This document shows positions 12,538-15,183 of a stretch of DNA of 15,183 bases, one piece after another; the stretch's first letter is position 1; every line of letters begins with the position of its first letter. Source of the stretch: DASPXY01 sp038227745 (GTDB lineage Bacteria; Planctomycetota; Planctomycetia; Gemmatales; Gemmataceae); the NCBI GenBank assembly GCA_038227745.1, contig JBBRPS010000157.1, forward strand, positions 1 through 15,183. The letters are read 5' to 3'. Made by a program: the position numbers and the translations under genes. The notes below the pieces were generated by a model. The model saw nothing but the letters and a program-made list of their open reading frames with translations. It did no database searches and was not told the DNA's origin.

Positions 12538-13710
12538 ATGGCCGGTGCGGTCGGCAACGCCATTCTGTTCTTCTTCTTTGCGGCCGGCGTGGTCGTGATG
12601 GGCCTCTGGGCCCTGTCCTACGGCGCCCACTGCTTCCTCGTCGTGCTGGAGAGTACCGCGGCCGGCGACGACGACCTGCGCTGGCCGGACGACCCGATGT
12701 TCGACTGGCTGTGGAAGTTCTGGTACCTCGCCTGGCTGCTGGCGTTCTGGCTGGTGCCGCTGTGGTTCCTCATCGACGGCGTCGTGGCGCCGGCGGTCGG
12801 CGTCCACGGCGTCGGCTTCTATCCGCTGCTCGTGGGGGCTATCTGGCTGCTCTTCCCCCTCAGCCTGTTCTCGTCGCTCAGCGCCAGCAGCCGCTGGATC
12901 GTCTTCCGGCCGGCGGTCCTGGGCCGTCTCGCCCGGCACGGATTTGCCGTGCTCGTCGTGTACCTGATGGCGGGGTTGCTGGTCGTCGGCGCGGGCGCGC
13001 TCGCGTACTTCGCCCTGTTCTCCCGGTCCTGGCTGCTGCTGCCGCCGGCGACCCTGGTGGGGTCGGCGGTGCTGCTCGTCCACGCGCGGCTGTTCGGGCG
13101 CCTCGCCTGGCTGGTCATGTACCGCACCGCCGAGAAGCCGGGCAAGCGGCGCAAGAAGAGGAAACGGACCGAGGGGGCGAAGGCCCTGGACGAGTCGGGG
13201 CCGCCCTCCGGTCTGGGATCCCCTCCGCCGGCGGGCGCGGGGCTTTTCCCTCAGTTCAACGGCACCGAGGAGGAAGAAGAGGATTGGCGGCGCCCCGCGA
13301 AGCCTTACGGGCTGGCGAAAGAGTCGCCCGACCCGCAACCGCGGGCCGCACCGCGGCGGGTGCTGATAGAGGCCGAGGAGGAAGCCTACGCCGTGCATCC
13401 CGAAGCCGCGCCGTCCGCCCCGGTGCCGCTGCCCCTCGACGGCAACGACCCCGTGAGCGGCCCGCGGAGCCCCGGGGTCGCGCGCGACGAGTCGCCCGCG
13501 GAGACCGAGCGCGCGGCGGCGCGGCGGAAGCTGCTGGTGGAGAAACTGCTGCGGCCACGCGAGCCCGACCCGCCGGCGCACCCGCTGTGGACCGGCGTCT
13601 ACACGTTCCCCTGGTATCCGTCCTCGATGAAGGCGTGGATCTACCTGTCGCTGACGGGGCTGGTGCTCGGCGCGTTCGTGCGCGGTATGCTGCTGACGTG
13701 GCCGTTCTGA
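12538..13710 (+). CDS. Multi-helix membrane protein of unknown function
   Basis: A 390-residue integral membrane protein that I do not recognise. Hydrophobic helices are at about residues 7-27, 59-80, 94-114, 134-160 and 164-184. A long cytoplasmic-looking region (about 196-355) follows. It opens with a very basic cluster (KRRKKRKR), then becomes acidic and proline/alanine-rich (EEEEEDWRRP near 264) with no visible fold. A final helix spans about 366-386 near the C-terminus. The N-terminal half, with clustered Trp and Phe, resembles planctomycete membrane proteins annotated only as hypothetical. The ATG at 12538 has AAGG 6 nt upstream. The next gene follows after 79 bp on the same strand, so the two may form an operon. 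The linker's biased composition could serve for binding a partner or the membrane surface; no function is claimed. Confidence 0.8.
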   Translation: MAGAVGNAILFFFFAAGVVVMGLWALSYGAHCFLVVLESTAAGDDDLRWPDDPMFDWLWKFWYLAWLLAFWLVPLWFLIDGVVAPAVGVHGVGFYPLLVGAIWLLFPLSLFSSLSASSRWIVFRPAVLGRLARHGFAVLVVYLMAGLLVVGAGALAYFALFSRSWLLLPPATLVGSAVLLVHARLFGRLAWLVMYRTAEKPGKRRKKRKRTEGAKALDESGPPSGLGSPPPAGAGLFPQFNGTEEEEEDWRRPAKPYGLAKESPDPQPRAAPRRVLIEAEEEAYAVHPEAAPSAPVPLPLDGNDPVSGPRSPGVARDESPAETERAAARRKLLVEKLLRPREPDPPAHPLWTGVYTFPWYPSSMKAWIYLSLTGLVLGAFVRGMLLTWPF

Positions 13711-13789
13711 GGTTCGCGGCGGCAGATCCGTCTTGTCTCCCGCGGCCGCCTCGCCGACAATGCCGTTCCCCTCTGGCAAGGAGGCCCGA

Positions 13790-15031
13790 ATGTCTGCACG
13801 CGTGCGACTGGTCCTGTCCCTCCGCTTCTTGCGCCGCCTGCTCGTCGGCGCCGTGGTCTGCTACGTCGCCGTCTCGCTCTGCCTGGGAGGCACGCCCCGG
13901 GCCAGGCCGGTCTTTCAGGCCCTGGCGCTGTCCTGGCTCCTTGTCCTCGCTATCTGGTGGTATCGCTGTCTCAAGTATCCGAAAACCGAGATGGGCGGCA
14001 GGGGCGTGCGGGCGCTGGAATTGGTCGTCAGTAACGCGGCCCTCGCCCTGCTGCTCGCGGAGGTCTGTCTCCGTGCGTTCGCGGCGTGGGCGGGCAGCTC
14101 CCTGCTGCTCGGTGCCACGCTCGACGATCATCGACTGCAGCCCGGCCGGGACTATGGCGCCGGCCTGCTGGGCAACCGCCGCGGCTATCCGGGGCCGGAC
14201 GTCGCTCCCACGAAGCCGCCTGGCGTCTACCGCATCGCCGCACTGGGCGACTCCTTCGCCGTCGGCCCCGCTGTGCCGTTCGCCGACAACTACCTGACGC
14301 GGCTGCAGCGCATCCTGCCCGGGGCGGAGGTCTGCAACTTCGGCGTCTCCGGCGCCGGCCCGCGCGAGTACCTCGCCGTCCTGCGGCGCGATGCCTGGAA
14401 GGTGCGGCCGGACCAGGTGCTGGTGTCCGTCTTCGTGGGCAATGACATCACCGAGACGCTACCGGCGCCGCGCGCCCTCGACCCACGCGGCCACGCCGTC
14501 TACCTCCTGTGCGAGCGCGGCTGGCGCCTGGCCCGCGAGAACGCCCGGCGAGAACGGGAACCGACCGCACCGCAGCGGCTCGCGGCCCCGCCGCTGTCGG
14601 AAGCGACGTACCGCGAGGTCGAGGCGCGCCGCCTGGCGGTGTGCCTGGGGCCTCCCTCGGCCGCGCTGGAAAAGAAGTGGCAGCGGGCGCTCGGCTATCT
14701 CGACGCCCTCGTGGCGGAGTGCCGGCGCCGGGAGGTGGAGGTCGCGTTCGTACTCATCCCCGACGAATTCCAGGTCAACCCGGCCGTGCTGGCGCAGGCC
14801 CTGCGCGACGTGCGGGCGAACCGGGCGGCGCTCGATTTGGATCTCCCCCAGCGCCGACTGCGGGACTTCTGCGCCGGCCGCGGCGTGCCGTGCCTCGACC
14901 TGCTCGATGCGTTCCGCGGCCTCCCGGATACCTATGCGCCGTGCGACACGCACTGGAACGTTCGCGGCAACCGCCTCGCCGCCGAGCGCATCGCGGAGTG
15001 GCTGCGCGAGCGCGTCACGCGACCGCGGTGA
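13790..15031 (+). CDS. Membrane-anchored SGNH/GDSL-type hydrolase-like protein
   Basis: A 413-residue protein with hydrophobic N-terminal helices at about 13-32, 40-58 and 76-98, followed by an SGNH hydrolase-like domain facing, presumably, the cell exterior. The signature blocks are present in order: GDSF with nucleophile S155 (block I), a glycine in NFGVSGAG (about 183-190, block II), GND with N218 (block III), and DTHWN with D386 and H388 (block V). Thus the full Ser-Gly-Asn-His set is intact. Similar membrane-anchored SGNH domains act on acyl groups of surface polysaccharides or lipids (AlgX/DltD/OatA-like roles), but the substrate here is unknown. The ATG at 13790 has a strong AAGGAGG 5-6 nt upstream, so the longer frame from 13733 is not used. 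It lies 79 bp after the unknown membrane protein and is followed at once by a palindromic tandem repeat that may end its transcript. Confidence 0.88.
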   Translation: MSARVRLVLSLRFLRRLLVGAVVCYVAVSLCLGGTPRARPVFQALALSWLLVLAIWWYRCLKYPKTEMGGRGVRALELVVSNAALALLLAEVCLRAFAAWAGSSLLLGATLDDHRLQPGRDYGAGLLGNRRGYPGPDVAPTKPPGVYRIAALGDSFAVGPAVPFADNYLTRLQRILPGAEVCNFGVSGAGPREYLAVLRRDAWKVRPDQVLVSVFVGNDITETLPAPRALDPRGHAVYLLCERGWRLARENARREREPTAPQRLAAPPLSEATYREVEARRLAVCLGPPSAALEKKWQRALGYLDALVAECRRREVEVAFVLIPDEFQVNPAVLAQALRDVRANRAALDLDLPQRRLRDFCAGRGVPCLDLLDAFRGLPDTYAPCDTHWNVRGNRLAAERIAEWLRERVTRPR

Positions 15032-15040
15032 GACAGCAGC

Positions 15041-15183
15041 ACACAAGCCCGAAGCGCAAGCGAGGCACTTCCTCGCTTGCGCTTCGGGCTTGTGTCGCCG
15101 TTGCCCCCCCAGACAAGCCCGAAGCGCAAGCGAGGCACTTCCTCGCTTGCGCTTCGGGCTTGTGTCGCCGTTGCCCCCCCAGA
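15041..15183. repeat. Tandem array of 70-bp palindromic units, running off the window
   Basis: Two identical 70-bp units (15043-15112 and 15113-15182) stand head to tail, and the last base fits the start of a third. Each unit holds a perfect hairpin with 23-bp arms (first unit 15043-15065 and 15071-15093; second 15113-15135 and 15141-15163) and the loop CACTT, then a spacer with a run of seven C. In the first unit the arms extend to 25 bp because of the flanking sequence. The arm contains GAAGCGCAAGCGAGG, which I recall as a very common dispersed repeat in Planctomycetes. It starts 9 bp after the stop of the SGNH gene and could act as its terminator. Confidence 0.92.

Noticed and set aside
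10646..12598. 650-codon open frame spanning the thiC end and the barrel gene
   Set aside because: It crosses the perfect inverted repeat and is out of frame or antisense to two well-supported genes.
12271..13779. 502-codon minus-strand open frame
   Set aside because: It is antisense to the well-supported membrane protein gene and its product is low-complexity.
14932..15138. Small minus-strand frame encoding SPKRKRGSASLALRAC
   Set aside because: This peptide is simply the translation of the GAAGCGCAAGCGAGG palindrome, a frequent source of false hypothetical proteins in Planctomycetes.
15041..15183. Possible CRISPR array
   Set aside because: The whole 70-bp unit is repeated without unique spacers, and no cas gene is present.

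Overview
The window is GC-rich, densely coded bacterial DNA that looks like a planctomycete, most likely Gemmataceae or a close relative. This rests on four things: a prenyltransferase-toroid protein with two DUF4159-like domains, an outer-membrane barrel protein of the type common in that phylum, a membrane-anchored SGNH protein, and several families of extragenic palindromes, including one (the arm containing GAAGCGCAAGCGAGG) that I recall as widespread in Planctomycetes. No database search was possible, so the taxon is an inference. No rRNA, tRNA, CRISPR array, transposase or phage gene was found.

Left part (5-6194, minus strand): six genes run leftwards. The order in the direction of transcription is argJ (arginine biosynthesis), ABC ATPase, ABC-2 permease, second ABC ATPase, second ABC-2 permease, and a cytidylate-kinase-like protein. 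ArgJ and the first ATPase are 20 bp apart, and the third and fourth genes overlap by 52 bp if the ATG start at 3001 is right, so a shared transcript is likely. The kinase-like gene has its own candidate promoter. Palindromes lie between the first ATPase and its permease (3958-4009) and in front of argJ (6217-6264). A 7-bp tandem repeat lies in the N-terminal extension of the second ATPase.

Middle (6275-9129, minus strand): a large secreted toroid/DUF4159 protein, and upstream of it a small HicA-like protein with its own promoter.

Thiamine unit (9234-11293, plus strand): a strong sigma-70-type promoter, a TPP riboswitch, a hairpin that can mask the ribosome binding site, an unrecognised four-helix membrane protein, and thiC 12 bp after it. 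A perfect 35-bp inverted repeat closes the unit. The membrane protein is the best candidate for something undescribed: it is the first gene under a TPP riboswitch and is not a thiamine transporter family I recognise.

Right part (11312-15183): an outer-membrane barrel gene on the minus strand, convergent with thiC, then two plus-strand genes (a multi-helix membrane protein and a membrane-anchored SGNH protein). The window ends inside a tandem array of 70-bp units, each holding a 23-bp perfect hairpin.
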